Shown here piece after piece: positions 9,201-17,557 of a stretch of DNA of 64,000 nt; within the stretch, counting starts at the first letter, position 1; every line of letters begins with the position of its first letter. The stretch comes from Woeseiaceae bacterium (GTDB taxonomy: Bacteria; Pseudomonadota; Gammaproteobacteria; Steroidobacterales; Woeseiaceae), in NCBI GenBank assembly GCA_028279985.1, contig JANQMR010000002.1, positions 114,460 through 178,459 on the forward strand, given 5' to 3'. A model generated the notes under the pieces. It saw only the letters and a list, made by a program, of their open reading frames with translations. It did not search any database and had not been told where the DNA came from. The translations under genes were made by a program, and so were the position numbers.

Positions 9201-9685
9201 AGGCGCCGCTCCAGGGTCAGGCTGGCGTTGATCCGTCCCGCGCCGCTGCGCGCCGATCGGGAGAAACTGCCGGCCTGCACGTCCATCGCGTACTGGTCGC
9301 TCAGATCGCCGAGCCAGAGCACCAGGTCGTCGAAGGCGACGTTTTCGAATTCGACCCGAATCCCGGTGCTGGTCGTCGGCTGGCTGCGTTTCAGCGACCG
9401 GTCCAGCCCGCGGGCGCGCAACGTCCGGTCTACAATCACGACCGGAGTCTGACCGCGATCGATTCGAGGGCCGCCCGGTCTGCCGGCTGTCGCGGCCATG
9501 CTCTTTAGCGGCCGTAACTCCGCGAGCGAGTGCTCCCAGGCGGCCACGTTTTCGGCAGCGCTGTCGCGGCCTCTGTCGATCGGCAACCAGATCAGTGCCC
9601 AGAACAGTGCGACGGCGACGACGGCCGCGCCGGATGCGACAAAAATCCGCTCTCGAAACGCCAGCGAGTCGAACCAGTCTCTCAC
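9197..9685 (-). CDS. gspM: Type II secretion system protein M
   Basis: A 162-residue bitopic inner-membrane protein with the typical GspM plan: a short cytoplasmic start (MRDWFDSLAFRERIFVASG), one membrane helix to about residue 33, and a periplasmic ferredoxin-like domain. GspM binds GspL to form the inner-membrane assembly platform. Four-base overlaps with gspL upstream and gspN downstream indicate translational coupling. Confidence 0.85.
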   Translation of the reverse strand: MRDWFDSLAFRERIFVASGAAVVAVALFWALIWLPIDRGRDSAAENVAAWEHSLAELRPLKSMAATAGRPGGPRIDRGQTPVVIVDRTLRARGLDRSLKRSQPTTSTGIRVEFENVAFDDLVLWLGDLSDQYAMDVQAGSFSRSARSGAGRINASLTLERRL

Positions 9686-10935
9686 GCGCCTTCCTCGGTA
9701 ATCTCGATACGGCTGTTGATGCGGTCGCCGTCTTGCACCGTGGATTTGATCTCCGCCTTGAACCGGACCGACTCGCTGACCAGTTGCTGGATCCGGTCCA
9801 GCGTCGTCACGTCCGGCGCCGTCAGGCTGACGTTGACGACGCCGGCGCGATAACTGATTTGCTCGATCTCGGCCGTACGATTCTGGGAGAGCGCGCGCGA
9901 TAGTTGCTGCAAGGACGGCAGGAACACGGGCGCCGCGCCGGCCGGACCGCCGAGGCTTCGCTGCAGCGACCGGACCGTACCCACCGGGTCGACGACCTCC
10001 CGCGCGTCACCGGGCCGGATCTCGCGATACTCGGTCGTAAACTGGGCCTTGAGTGCCGCTTCTTCGCCCAAAAGGCGGTAATAGTCCACGCCTTTGCCCA
10101 CGAGCCCGGCAAGGAACAGCCCCACGAGCAGCATGGCTGCGTACCGCCACGGTCGGAGCAACTTCGACATCTCGTCTTTTTCGCCGTAAGGCCCCGTCAG
10201 CAGGTTCACACCCGCACCGCTTGCCACGGTAACGGCCAGTCTCGGCAAGGCCCCGTCCGGCAACAGGTTGACGTCAACGCCGTCGAGCTCTTGCCGGAGC
10301 GTTTCCCAGTCGCTTTGAAAACGCTCCTCATCCGCCGGTTCGCAGTAGACCAGCAGGTGGCGAGGCGGCGGTTGCTCGTCTTCGGCGCTTTCGGTCTGTG
10401 TTGCGCCGCTCGCCGCGACGAGTTCCAGCGGCGCCAGCGCCTCGACGGCGAACTCGGTATCGACGCCGTCGTTGAACATCAGCCGGTTGCCGCTGACGAG
10501 CAGGCTCATCGTGTTCGGTATGATCGCCAGGCCCTGGTTTTCGGCGACCATGCGCGATGGCCGGATACCGGCCGCCGCCAGCCGGTCCAGCCAGTCGCGC
10601 ATCCGCTGGTGCGACGTGATCGCCACCGGCAGCCGGCCGTTGGGCAGGCGCCTGCCGGGCGCGAAGTGCAGGTCTTCGACGTCGTCGGCCAGCCGGTCCT
10701 CCAGGGCGAAGGGCAGCGCCGCGAGGAGCTTCGCGCCGCGTGCGGGAAGATCGACCGTCACGGTCAAGACGTCCACGGCCGGAAGCAGCACGATGACCTG
10801 CCGCTCACCGGCATCGCCGGCGGCCTCGGCCAGGGACCCGGTCACGGGCGGACTCTGGCGCGCACCGGTATCGTCGACGGCGATCCAGCTCGCGAGATCG
10901 TCGTCCTGCGGTCTGATAACGAGATATTCGGCCAA
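9682..10935 (-). CDS. gspL: Type II secretion system protein L
   Basis: A 417-residue protein with an N-terminal cytoplasmic actin-like domain starting MAEYLVIRPQDDDLASWIAV, a single membrane helix near residues 255-275 (WRYAAMLLVGLFLAGLVGKG), and a C-terminal periplasmic ferredoxin-like domain. GspL recruits the GspE ATPase to the inner membrane and pairs with GspM. It starts two bases after the gspK stop. Confidence 0.88.
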   Translation of the reverse strand: MAEYLVIRPQDDDLASWIAVDDTGARQSPPVTGSLAEAAGDAGERQVIVLLPAVDVLTVTVDLPARGAKLLAALPFALEDRLADDVEDLHFAPGRRLPNGRLPVAITSHQRMRDWLDRLAAAGIRPSRMVAENQGLAIIPNTMSLLVSGNRLMFNDGVDTEFAVEALAPLELVAASGATQTESAEDEQPPPRHLLVYCEPADEERFQSDWETLRQELDGVDVNLLPDGALPRLAVTVASGAGVNLLTGPYGEKDEMSKLLRPWRYAAMLLVGLFLAGLVGKGVDYYRLLGEEAALKAQFTTEYREIRPGDAREVVDPVGTVRSLQRSLGGPAGAAPVFLPSLQQLSRALSQNRTAEIEQISYRAGVVNVSLTAPDVTTLDRIQQLVSESVRFKAEIKSTVQDGDRINSRIEITEEGA

Positions 10936-10937
10936 GA

Positions 10938-11855
10938 CTAGATTGTTCCGAAGCTGCGCAGGATCGGGACCGTGCTGCCCCCGGCGCCGCGCTGGTAGAT
11001 GCTGGAATAACTGATGCGAACCGTAGCAATCCGCACGCTTAGCTTCAATTGGAAAAAGCTGCTCTTGTCGTCGATCCGGTTCAACATCTCGGGCTGTAAC
11101 AAGCTCGAAAACGTGCCCGCGATATCGCCGAAGCCGCCTTCTTCCCGTTCGCCGAGCAACCGTTCGGCGTCGGTTGCCGTAATACCGTCGTCCAGGGACT
11201 GCAGCACCGCCGGGGTTGCCGTGTTGACGTTGATGGGCGTGCCGCCGGGCAAGGCGACGATGTGCGGCGCCAGCACGTCGAAACTCGCCTTGTCCATGCC
11301 TTCGATCGCGGCCAGCTCGGATGCGCTGGTGAGCGGCTGGTTGGCGGCGCGATAAGGCGGTGTCAGACCGGTATAGATGGGGTCCTCGGCGCCGTCGGGA
11401 AACGCGGCATCACGGTCGGCGTCGATCCAGTCGGCGGCGATACCGGCGAAGCGGGGGTCCAGGCCCAGCACGACCAGCAGGCGCCGGAACTGTTCGAGAG
11501 CGGTTTCGTCGATATTGCCGGCATCGTCGATCAGATTGTTGACGTTGAAACGTCCCTGCAGGTCCTCGACGTCGCCGAACAGCTCACCGCCGTCGATCGG
11601 CAGCCCCGGCAGCTCGGTTGCCCAGATTTCACCGAGATGATCGGTGTCGGTGTCTTGCAGATCGGCCTGCAGGATTTGTCGTACCCAGGATTCGGCGCCC
11701 ATCGCAACCTGCACCGCCTGGTCGCGGTAGAGCAGCACCATCGTGCGGCGCAAGTCCAGCGCGCTGTCCCAGGCGAGATTGGCCGCGATGGAGCCGACCA
11801 GCGCGAAGATCAACAGCGCCGTAATCAAAGCGACCCCGGCTTGTTTCGTTTTCAC
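10938..11855 (-). CDS. gspK: Type II secretion minor pseudopilin GspK
   Basis: A 305-residue minor pseudopilin. The N-terminus KQAGVALITALLIFALVGSI is a type IV prepilin signal with cleavage after Gly and the long hydrophobic helix; as usual in GspK, the +5 position is not Glu. The large alpha-helical domain contains the acidic, calcium-type segment and the FNVNNLID and DWIDADRDAAFPDGAED motifs characteristic of GspK, which caps the pseudopilus tip. The start overlaps the gspJ stop by four bases. Confidence 0.88.
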   Translation of the reverse strand: MKTKQAGVALITALLIFALVGSIAANLAWDSALDLRRTMVLLYRDQAVQVAMGAESWVRQILQADLQDTDTDHLGEIWATELPGLPIDGGELFGDVEDLQGRFNVNNLIDDAGNIDETALEQFRRLLVVLGLDPRFAGIAADWIDADRDAAFPDGAEDPIYTGLTPPYRAANQPLTSASELAAIEGMDKASFDVLAPHIVALPGGTPINVNTATPAVLQSLDDGITATDAERLLGEREEGGFGDIAGTFSSLLQPEMLNRIDDKSSFFQLKLSVRIATVRISYSSIYQRGAGGSTVPILRSFGTI

Positions 11856-12451
11856 GGCGCCACCTCGACCAAGCGGCGGATTTCACCTTCGTCGGCCAAG
11901 GTCAGCAGCACTTCGACGGCGCGCGGCCGCAGTCGAAACGCGGCGGGGCCCTGGATGTTCCCGGGCGGCCACTCTTCACTCCACTCGCCACTGTCCCGGA
12001 GAAAACGAAACACCAGGCTGTCCACCTCCTCGAGCAGGAGGATCGCGACCGGTTCGTTGCTCAAGGTCCGGTCGAGCACGGTCCAGTGATAACGAATCAG
12101 GTCGCCGTCTTCGATACGATACGCGCTGCGCTGCAGGGTGCTGCGCGGGAGACCCGCAGGATTGTTCCAACCGCCGCGCGTGATCTCCAGCGCAAACTCG
12201 CCGCCGAGATTCGTTTGCAGCGCCGGGCCGAACGACTCGCCGAGCACGTCCCGTACGGGCCGTGGCGTCGCCTGCATCAGGTCGCTGTCGAGAAAGCGCA
12301 CGGCGCGTTGTATCGACTGTAACCGGTCCATCCGCACCGTCAGCAGGTCGGAGTTCGATAGCGTCTGGCCCAGGGTCATGTAGGAAACGACGGCCAGGAT
12401 GCCGAACACGGCCAGTGCAACCAGCACTTCGATCAGCGTGAACCCCCGCAT
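11852..12451 (-). CDS. gspJ: Type II secretion minor pseudopilin GspJ
   Basis: A 199-residue pseudopilin: a very short leader MRG, then FTLIEVLVALAVFGILAVVSY, with the invariant Glu at +5 needed for methylation and assembly. GspJ forms the tip complex with GspI and GspK. The start at 12451 was chosen because it gives the canonical short leader; the longer upstream frame is low in protein character. Unlike the tightly packed K-L-M-N genes, a gap of about 200 bases with a tandem repeat separates it from gspI. Confidence 0.87.
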   Translation of the reverse strand: MRGFTLIEVLVALAVFGILAVVSYMTLGQTLSNSDLLTVRMDRLQSIQRAVRFLDSDLMQATPRPVRDVLGESFGPALQTNLGGEFALEITRGGWNNPAGLPRSTLQRSAYRIEDGDLIRYHWTVLDRTLSNEPVAILLLEEVDSLVFRFLRDSGEWSEEWPPGNIQGPAAFRLRPRAVEVLLTLADEGEIRRLVEVAP

Positions 12452-12612
12452 GCGAAAACGTACCGTCGCGCGACCCTGTGGTGCCTGGCATTTCGCCTTA
12501 TTCGGCCTGGACGAATGCAAAGTCGCCTGGACGACGAATGTATCGCGCTGCGATCCGGCGGGAACCGAACGCGGGCGAGCCGCTCCCGTCGGTCGCTTCG
12601 ATGACTGGCCGC

Positions 12613-12667
12613 TCATCGTTTGTGGCTCATTGTCTATGGCTCATCGTTTATGGCTCATCGTTCGTCC
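12613..12667. repeat. 14-bp tandem repeat, about 3.9 copies, over the gspI stop codon
   Basis: Three 14-base units of the form TCATCGTTTATGGC (12613-12626, 12627-12640, 12641-12654) are followed by a partial unit starting with the gspI stop (12655). Units differ at one to three positions. The stop codon lies inside the array, so the repeat seems to have grown out of the end of gspI. Confidence 0.8.
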
Positions 12668-13089
12668 CCGCGATTCTCCTGCCTGGAGTTCCAGGCAGCG
12701 TTGGCCAAGCCCGGCGCATACGGCTCTCCGACAAAACCGGTGACGGTGCGGATCACGTCCTCGGTGCCGATACGCGTGATCTCGACGTCCACGCGCACCA
12801 GGTTCTCGACGCCGGTCTCCGATACGATGGTTCGCCAGCCCCAGGTGTTGTTGGCGAAGTCCACGTCGCCATTGGATGTACCGACCTCCGGGATCGATCC
12901 CGACAGACGGAGCTCGACGATGCGGTTCTGCGCAATCCAGCTCGCGTAACTTCGTTCGCGCATCGCATTGGCCGTGTCGATCATTTGGCCCATGCTGATC
13001 GCGGCAGCGCTCAACGCAAGCGCCACGACGCCGAGCGCAACCAGCACCTCGATCAGGGTGAAACCAAGCTGGAAAGAACGTGAAGTCAT
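12655..13089 (-). CDS. gspI: Type II secretion minor pseudopilin GspI
   Basis: A 144-residue minor pseudopilin starting MTSRSFQLG, then FTLIEVLVALGVVALALSAA: leader, processing Gly, and Glu at +5. The Cys-free C-terminal domain contains the VELRLSGSIPEVG and NNTWGWRTIVSETG segments seen in GspI. The ATG at 13089 was taken because it gives a normal prepilin leader. It forms the pseudopilus tip with GspJ and GspK. Confidence 0.87.
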   Translation of the reverse strand: MTSRSFQLGFTLIEVLVALGVVALALSAAAISMGQMIDTANAMRERSYASWIAQNRIVELRLSGSIPEVGTSNGDVDFANNTWGWRTIVSETGVENLVRVDVEITRIGTEDVIRTVTGFVGEPYAPGLANAAWNSRQENRGDER

Positions 13090-13144
13090 CCGACGCTCAC
13101 AGGTAAAGCGTTTCAACGAAAGAACGACCAGCCATCCGAACCTC

Positions 13145-13186
13145 ACATGTGCGAAGTTACATGTGCGAAGTTACATGTACGACGTT
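13145..13186. repeat. 14-bp tandem repeat, 3 copies, between gspH and gspI
   Basis: ACATGTGCGAAGTT at 13145-13158 and 13159-13172 is followed by the diverged ACATGTACGACGTT at 13173-13186. It lies in the 125-base gap between gspH and gspI. Confidence 0.8.
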
Positions 13187-13214
13187 TCACCTAGACAAGC
13201 GCGACGCCACCACC

Positions 13215-13787
13215 TCACAGCCGCCAGTCCTCTTCATGGACGAACTCGATGTTGCCGACGAAGTCGCCCCGGATGACGACGCGGCGATCGTCGAACTCAC
13301 GATACAGGTGCAGCTCGAACGGCGTCAGGTCGCCGCTGGAGAAAATCAGCAGATGGGGTGCGTAGTCCTCGAGGCGGCCGGCCGGGCTGTCGTCCTCGTC
13401 GGTCTGCAGCCGGGACGGCTCGAATTCCAGCTCCACGCGCTGGTCGTCGACGAACAGGTCGAACTCGGTGCCCTCCGGGAGCCGCCGCATGCGCAGGGTT
13501 TCGTCGCCCAGGACTTCGCCCCACCGATTGCCGAGCGGGTCGAACTCGACGAAGCGGTACGCGTCGACCATGAATTCGACGCCGTACTCTCGCCCCTGCA
13601 GCATCGATTCGTCCAGCGCCACCTCGATCAGTGAACCGAGTCGCCGCGCTTCGTCGCGCAATTCGCGATCGTCGCCGAGCAGGCCCAGCGACAACACGGT
13701 CACCGAGGTCACGATCGCGACGATCAGCACGACGACCAGCAACTCGATCAACGTGAAGCCACGCGCGTGGCGAACGGCTGCGATCAT
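13215..13787 (-). CDS. gspH: Type II secretion minor pseudopilin GspH
   Basis: A 190-residue pseudopilin with leader MIAAVRHARG and processed end FTLIELLVVVLIVAIVTSV (Glu at +5). The globular domain follows the GspH pattern: LRDEARRLGSLIEVALDESML, REYGVEFMVDAYRFVEFD and a C-terminal domain rich in acidic residues. GspH links the tip complex to the GspG shaft. A 61-base gap with a tandem repeat separates it from gspG. Confidence 0.87.
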   Translation of the reverse strand: MIAAVRHARGFTLIELLVVVLIVAIVTSVTVLSLGLLGDDRELRDEARRLGSLIEVALDESMLQGREYGVEFMVDAYRFVEFDPLGNRWGEVLGDETLRMRRLPEGTEFDLFVDDQRVELEFEPSRLQTDEDDSPAGRLEDYAPHLLIFSSGDLTPFELHLYREFDDRRVVIRGDFVGNIEFVHEEDWRL

Positions 13788-13813
13788 CGTGCTCGTCCTG
13801 CGGGTGATCGGGT

Positions 13814-13852
13814 CCTAGTACACTGGCTTAGTACACCAGCCTAGGACACTAG
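13814..13852. repeat. 13-bp tandem repeat, 3 copies, over the gspG stop codon
   Basis: Units CCTAGTACACTGG (13814-13826), CTTAGTACACCAG (13827-13839) and CCTAGGACACTAG (13840-13852). The last unit contains the gspG stop codon (13849-13851, minus strand). Confidence 0.75.
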
Positions 13853-14304
13853 TTACCGAGATCCCAGTTGCCGATGTCGGCGTCGATACCTTCACCGCCG
13901 GGGCGGCCGTCGCGTCCCAGCGTGTAGACGTCGATTTCGCCGCGGCTGCCCGGGTTCAGGTACAGGTACGGGTTGCCCCACGGATCGCTCGGCACGCGAT
14001 CCAGGTAACCGCCGGGCTTCCAGTTCCTGACGTTGGGGTCGTTCGGTTTGTTGACGAGTGCGTCCAGCCCCTGTTCGCTGCTCGGATAGGCGAAGTTGTC
14101 CAGCCGATAGAACTTGAGCGCCTGTTCGATGTTGCCGATCTCGGCCTTGGCCTTGGTGATCTGCGCATCGTCCACGCGGCCGATGACGTTCGGCGCCACG
14201 ATCGCGGCCAGGATGCCGATGATGATGACCACCACCATGATCTCGATCAGCGTGAATCCGCGCTGGCGCTCCCATGAGCGCCGCTGCCTCAGTGTCTTAG
14301 CCAC
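13849..14304 (-). CDS. gspG: Type II secretion major pseudopilin GspG
   Basis: The 151-residue major pseudopilin: leader MAKTLRQRRSWERQRG, then FTLIEIMVVVIIIGILAAIV, ALKFYRLDNFAYPSSEQGLDAL, and the C-terminal calcium-binding loop region DPWGNPYLYLNPG...DVYTLGRDGRPGGEG. It polymerises into the pseudopilus. It is the first gene of the GHIJKLMN transcript. No gspC, D, E, F or prepilin peptidase gene lies nearby, so those components must be encoded elsewhere. Confidence 0.93.
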   Translation of the reverse strand: MAKTLRQRRSWERQRGFTLIEIMVVVIIIGILAAIVAPNVIGRVDDAQITKAKAEIGNIEQALKFYRLDNFAYPSSEQGLDALVNKPNDPNVRNWKPGGYLDRVPSDPWGNPYLYLNPGSRGEIDVYTLGRDGRPGGEGIDADIGNWDLGN

Positions 14305-14387
14305 GGTTGTTACTCCAAAGACGGTCTTCGAATCGACGTGAATGTCGTATTTGACGGCTTGTCGGTGTAAACGTCAGTATATCAAAC

Positions 14388-15005
14388 ATGGGGTTACGCC
14401 AAGGCGACGAAAACCGCCGGCGATTGCCGTTCGGCCCCGATCTGGCGGCGGCAATCCTGGTGTCGGCGGGTTCCGGTTTCCTGGCACTGACCGGCGAGGC
14501 GGGCAGGCTGGCCTTGCGTTTCGACCGGGCGGGGCTCGATCAGGGCGAGTTGTGGCGCCTGTTGACCGGCCATCTGGTGCATCTCGGCTGGCCGCACTAT
14601 TGGCTCAACGCTACCGCTTTGCTGCTGTTGAGCCTGTTGTTCGGGCGCCTGTTTTCGCTGGCCGGCTGGGGATTGATAACGGTTGTGAGTGTCGCGGCGG
14701 TCGATTTGGGGCTCTGGTTTCTCGAGCCGTCGCTCCACTGGTATGTCGGCTTGTCGGGCGTGCTTCACGGATTTCCGGCCGCGGCCGCAGTCGGCCTGTT
14801 TCGGGTCCGCCCGGTGGAGGCCGGGGTTGTCGCGGGGCTCCTGGCCGCGAAACTGCTCTACGAGAACCTGCTCGGTCCGATGCCGGGGTCCGAAGCCGTC
14901 AGCGGCGGTGCCGTCGTGGTCGCGGCGCACCTCTACGGCGCCGCCGGCGGCGCGGCCGCGGCGCTGATCCTGCGGTTTAGAGTTCGCCCGTCCGGATCGA
15001 TATAA
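14388..15005 (+). CDS. Rhombosortase-like intramembrane serine protease
   Basis: A 205-residue polytopic membrane protein of the rhomboid family. The catalytic dyad is visible: Ser123 in GLSGVLHG and His181 in VVAAHLYGAAGG, with several hydrophobic helices between. The short size and the H-x-G-W-x-H-Y-W-x-N-A-T segment (LVHLGWPHYWLNATALLL) fit rhombosortases, which cleave GlyGly-CTERM sorting tails on proteins exported through the type II pathway. Its position next to the gsp operon, divergently transcribed, supports this role. It ends with RVRPSGSI at 15005. Confidence 0.78.
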   Translation: MGLRQGDENRRRLPFGPDLAAAILVSAGSGFLALTGEAGRLALRFDRAGLDQGELWRLLTGHLVHLGWPHYWLNATALLLLSLLFGRLFSLAGWGLITVVSVAAVDLGLWFLEPSLHWYVGLSGVLHGFPAAAAVGLFRVRPVEAGVVAGLLAAKLLYENLLGPMPGSEAVSGGAVVVAAHLYGAAGGAAAALILRFRVRPSGSI

Positions 15006-15051
15006 TCCGCCCCTTCGCATTGGACCGGGAAGCGAAACCCGACGTTCACCC

Positions 15052-15187
15052 ATAATTCGCCGCCTACGTTAGAACAGGCAGTCGAGCATCTTGGTCGCCT
15101 ATAAGTCGCCTATAATTGGCCGGCGCCGTCAGAACAGGCGGTCGAGCATCGTGGTCGCCTATAATCGGCCGCCTCCGTCAGAACAGG
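15052..15187 (+). repeat. 49-bp tandem repeat carrying TATAAT boxes upstream of fabD
   Basis: Copy 1 (15052-15100) and copy 2 (15112-15160) differ at a few positions; an extra 11 bases (15101-15111) separate them, and a partial third copy runs from 15161 to 15187. Copies 2 and 3 start with TATAAT (15111-15116 and 15160-15165) and copy 1 with CATAAT, so the array multiplies a potential -10 element. The last copy ends 10 bases before the fabD ATG. Confidence 0.8.
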
Positions 15188-15197
15188 AATAAGAAAC

Positions 15198-16124
15198 ATG
15201 ACGATCGCAATGGTGTTCCCGGGCCAGGGATCGCAATCGCTTGGCATGCAGGCCGGCCTTGCGGCGGCGCACGCCGTGGTCGGCGAGACCTACGCCGAGG
15301 CTTCGGACATACTCGGCTATGATCTGTGGCAGCTTGTTCAGGGCGGGCCGGCCGAGAAACTCGACCAGACTGTCGTCACCCAACCGGCGATGCTGACCGC
15401 CGGGGTCGCGGCCTGGCGGGCATGGCAATCGGCGGGCGGCAGCGAACCGCAACAGATGGCCGGCCACAGCCTCGGTGAATACACCGCGCTGGTCGCGGCG
15501 GGCGCGGTCAGTTTCGGCGATGCACTCGAAGTGGTCAAACGCCGCGCCGAACTGATGCAAGGCGCCTTGCCGGACGGCGCCGGCGGCATGGCGGCGGTCA
15601 TCGGGCTCGACGACCAAGCAGTGGCGGCTGCCTGCCGGGAGGCGGCCGCCGGTCAGGTCTGTGAGCCCGTCAACTTCAACGCGCCGGGCCAGGTGGTCAT
15701 CGCCGGCCATCGTGCCGCCATCGAACGTGCCGTCACGATCGCGATACAGGCCGGCGCGCGGCGCGCCATTGCCTTGCAGGTCAGTGTCCCGTCACACTCG
15801 TCGCTGATGCGCGAAGCCGGCGAGGCGCTCGAGGACAGTCTCGCGGCTGCCGACTTCAGGATGCCGGCGGTCACGGTATTGAGCGCCTGCGATGCCGAGC
15901 CGTATCGCGACGGCGACGACATTCGCCCCCGGCTGTCGCGCCAGGTTTACAGTGCCGTGCACTGGGTCGAGACGACGCGCGCGATGCTCGCCGCCGGTGC
16001 GAGCCGTTTCATCGAATGCGGTCCCGGCCGGGTGCTGGCGGGACTGTCACGGCGTATCGACAAAGCGACGCCGGTGGCCTCGATCGACGACGTGGACGGA
16101 TTGGCGCGGGCGCTCGAAGGCTGA
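15198..16124 (+). CDS. fabD: Malonyl-CoA:ACP transacylase
   Basis: A 308-residue enzyme that loads malonyl groups onto acyl carrier protein, starting fatty-acid elongation. It has the FPGQGSQSLGMQ start, the nucleophile Ser91 in GHSLGEYTAL, and the C-terminal FIECGPGRVLAGL motif; catalytic His is expected in the VPSHSSLM segment. Length matches E. coli FabD. The usual upstream plsX-fabH genes are absent here: a rhombosortase and a promoter-bearing repeat array precede it. Confidence 0.95.
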   Translation: MTIAMVFPGQGSQSLGMQAGLAAAHAVVGETYAEASDILGYDLWQLVQGGPAEKLDQTVVTQPAMLTAGVAAWRAWQSAGGSEPQQMAGHSLGEYTALVAAGAVSFGDALEVVKRRAELMQGALPDGAGGMAAVIGLDDQAVAAACREAAAGQVCEPVNFNAPGQVVIAGHRAAIERAVTIAIQAGARRAIALQVSVPSHSSLMREAGEALEDSLAAADFRMPAVTVLSACDAEPYRDGDDIRPRLSRQVYSAVHWVETTRAMLAAGASRFIECGPGRVLAGLSRRIDKATPVASIDDVDGLARALEG

Positions 16125-16183
16125 GGTTTGCGATAGGCGACATCGGTACGCCCGAGATTCGGTCCATCATCGAGGCCTCGGCG

Positions 16184-16213
16184 TCATCGAATGGAATATC
16201 ATTGAATGGGGCA
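16184..16213. repeat. 15-bp direct duplication upstream of fabG
   Basis: TCATCGAATGGAATA (16184-16198) is followed by the diverged copy TCATTGAATGGGGCA (16199-16213). It lies in the 118-base gap between fabD and fabG. Confidence 0.5.
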
Positions 16214-16242
16214 AGGGAATTGCGGATAGAAGGACAACGACG

Positions 16243-17010
16243 ATGAGCAAGCTGTTTTCAGAGAATGTGCTGAGCGGGGAAACCGCCCTGGTGACGGGCG
16301 CCTCGCGGGGCATCGGTGCGGCGATTGCGAGCGCGCTTGCAGGGGCCGGCGCCACCGTGGTCGGCACGGCAACCAGCGCGCCCGGCGCCGAGGGTATTAG
16401 CGAAACCCTGGGCGAATCTCTGGGGGACCGCGGGCGAGGCATCGTTCTGGACATTGCCGACGACGCCTCCGTCGAGGCGGCGCTTGCCGATATCCAGGCG
16501 AGGGAAGGTCACCCGACCATCCTCGTCAACAACGCGGGCATCACGCGTGACAATCTGCTGATGCGCATGAAACCCGGCGAGTGGGACGAGGTGATCGCAA
16601 CCAATCTGAGCGGCGTGTTCCGTCTTTGCAAGGCTTGCCTCAGAGGTATGATCAAGGCGAGAAAGGGACGTATCGTCAACATCGCTTCGGTGATCGGCGT
16701 GATGGGTAACGCGGGACAATCCAACTACGCCGCCGCCAAGGCCGGCATCATCGGTTTTTCCAAATCGCTGGCGCGGGAAATCGGGTCTCGTGACATTACC
16801 GTCAACGTCGTGGCGCCGGGATTCATCGACACCGACATGACCCGGGCCCTACTCGACACGCAGCGCGACGCGCTGCTCGAGCAGATCCCGCTGGCGCGGC
16901 TGGGCGCGGGCGACGATATCGCTGCCGCGGTGCTGTTTCTGGCGTCGCCTGCGGCCGCCTACATCACCGGTGAAACCCTGCATGTCAACGGCGGCATGCT
17001 AATGGACTGA
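16243..17010 (+). CDS. fabG: 3-oxoacyl-ACP reductase
   Basis: A 255-residue short-chain dehydrogenase that reduces 3-oxoacyl-ACP with NADPH. Motifs: the cofactor-binding TGASRGIG near residue 19, NNAGITRDNLLMRM, and the catalytic Tyr162/Lys166 in SNYAAAKAGIIGF, with the C-terminal LHVNGGMLMD typical of FabG. The ATG at 16243 follows a purine-rich AGGACAACG leader; a longer in-frame extension to the left overlaps fabD and is not protein-like. Confidence 0.95.
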   Translation: MSKLFSENVLSGETALVTGASRGIGAAIASALAGAGATVVGTATSAPGAEGISETLGESLGDRGRGIVLDIADDASVEAALADIQAREGHPTILVNNAGITRDNLLMRMKPGEWDEVIATNLSGVFRLCKACLRGMIKARKGRIVNIASVIGVMGNAGQSNYAAAKAGIIGFSKSLAREIGSRDITVNVVAPGFIDTDMTRALLDTQRDALLEQIPLARLGAGDDIAAAVLFLASPAAAYITGETLHVNGGMLMD

Positions 17011-17222
17011 ATTCCCGGAAAAACGACGCCCGGGCGTATAGATTGCCATTGCCGATTCACATACAATACCGGTCCACAGTCAGGGACATTCCAGCAATAT
17101 CAAAAGCTTATCGTTGATCCGGCCGGTCGATCCAGCCGATCTGGCGTGTCTTGCCGGTATCGCGCGCGGCCTCCGGCCGCTGATCGTGGACAGGATGAGA
17201 CTTCTCAGGAGAAGCAACCACT

Positions 17223-17465
17223 ATGAGCAGTATCGAAGAACAGGTGAAGAGCATCGTTGCCGAGCAGCTCGGTGTCAAGGAAGACGAAGTAACGAACGAT
17301 GCTTCTTTCGTCGATGACCTGGGCGCCGACTCGCTCGACACCGTCGAGCTCGTGATGGCCCTCGAAGAAGAATTCGAGACCGAGATTCCGGACGAGGAAG
17401 CCGAGAAGATCACGACCGTCCAGCAGGCCATCGATTTTGTGACCGCTCGCGCCAGCGAGGGTTGA
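17223..17465 (+). CDS. acpP: Acyl carrier protein
   Basis: An 80-residue, strongly acidic carrier protein. The phosphopantetheine attachment serine is Ser37 in [20 protein letters not shown] good Shine-Dalgarno sequence (AGGAG) lies about a dozen bases before the ATG. It sits between fabG and fabF, the standard order. The 200-base gap after fabG could hold its own promoter, as acpP is usually made in large excess. Confidence 0.97.
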   Translation: MSSIEEQVKSIVAEQLGVKEDEVTNDASFVDDLGADSLDTVELVMALEEEFETEIPDEEAEKITTVQQAIDFVTARASEG

Positions 17466-17557
17466 TCGCAGGGACGCGGCCGGCCGGGCCGCGTCCGGAT
17501 TTCTCATTCCCGACCGGCAACTCTGCCGTCCCCGCCTGGAACAGTTTCTGCATCGTC

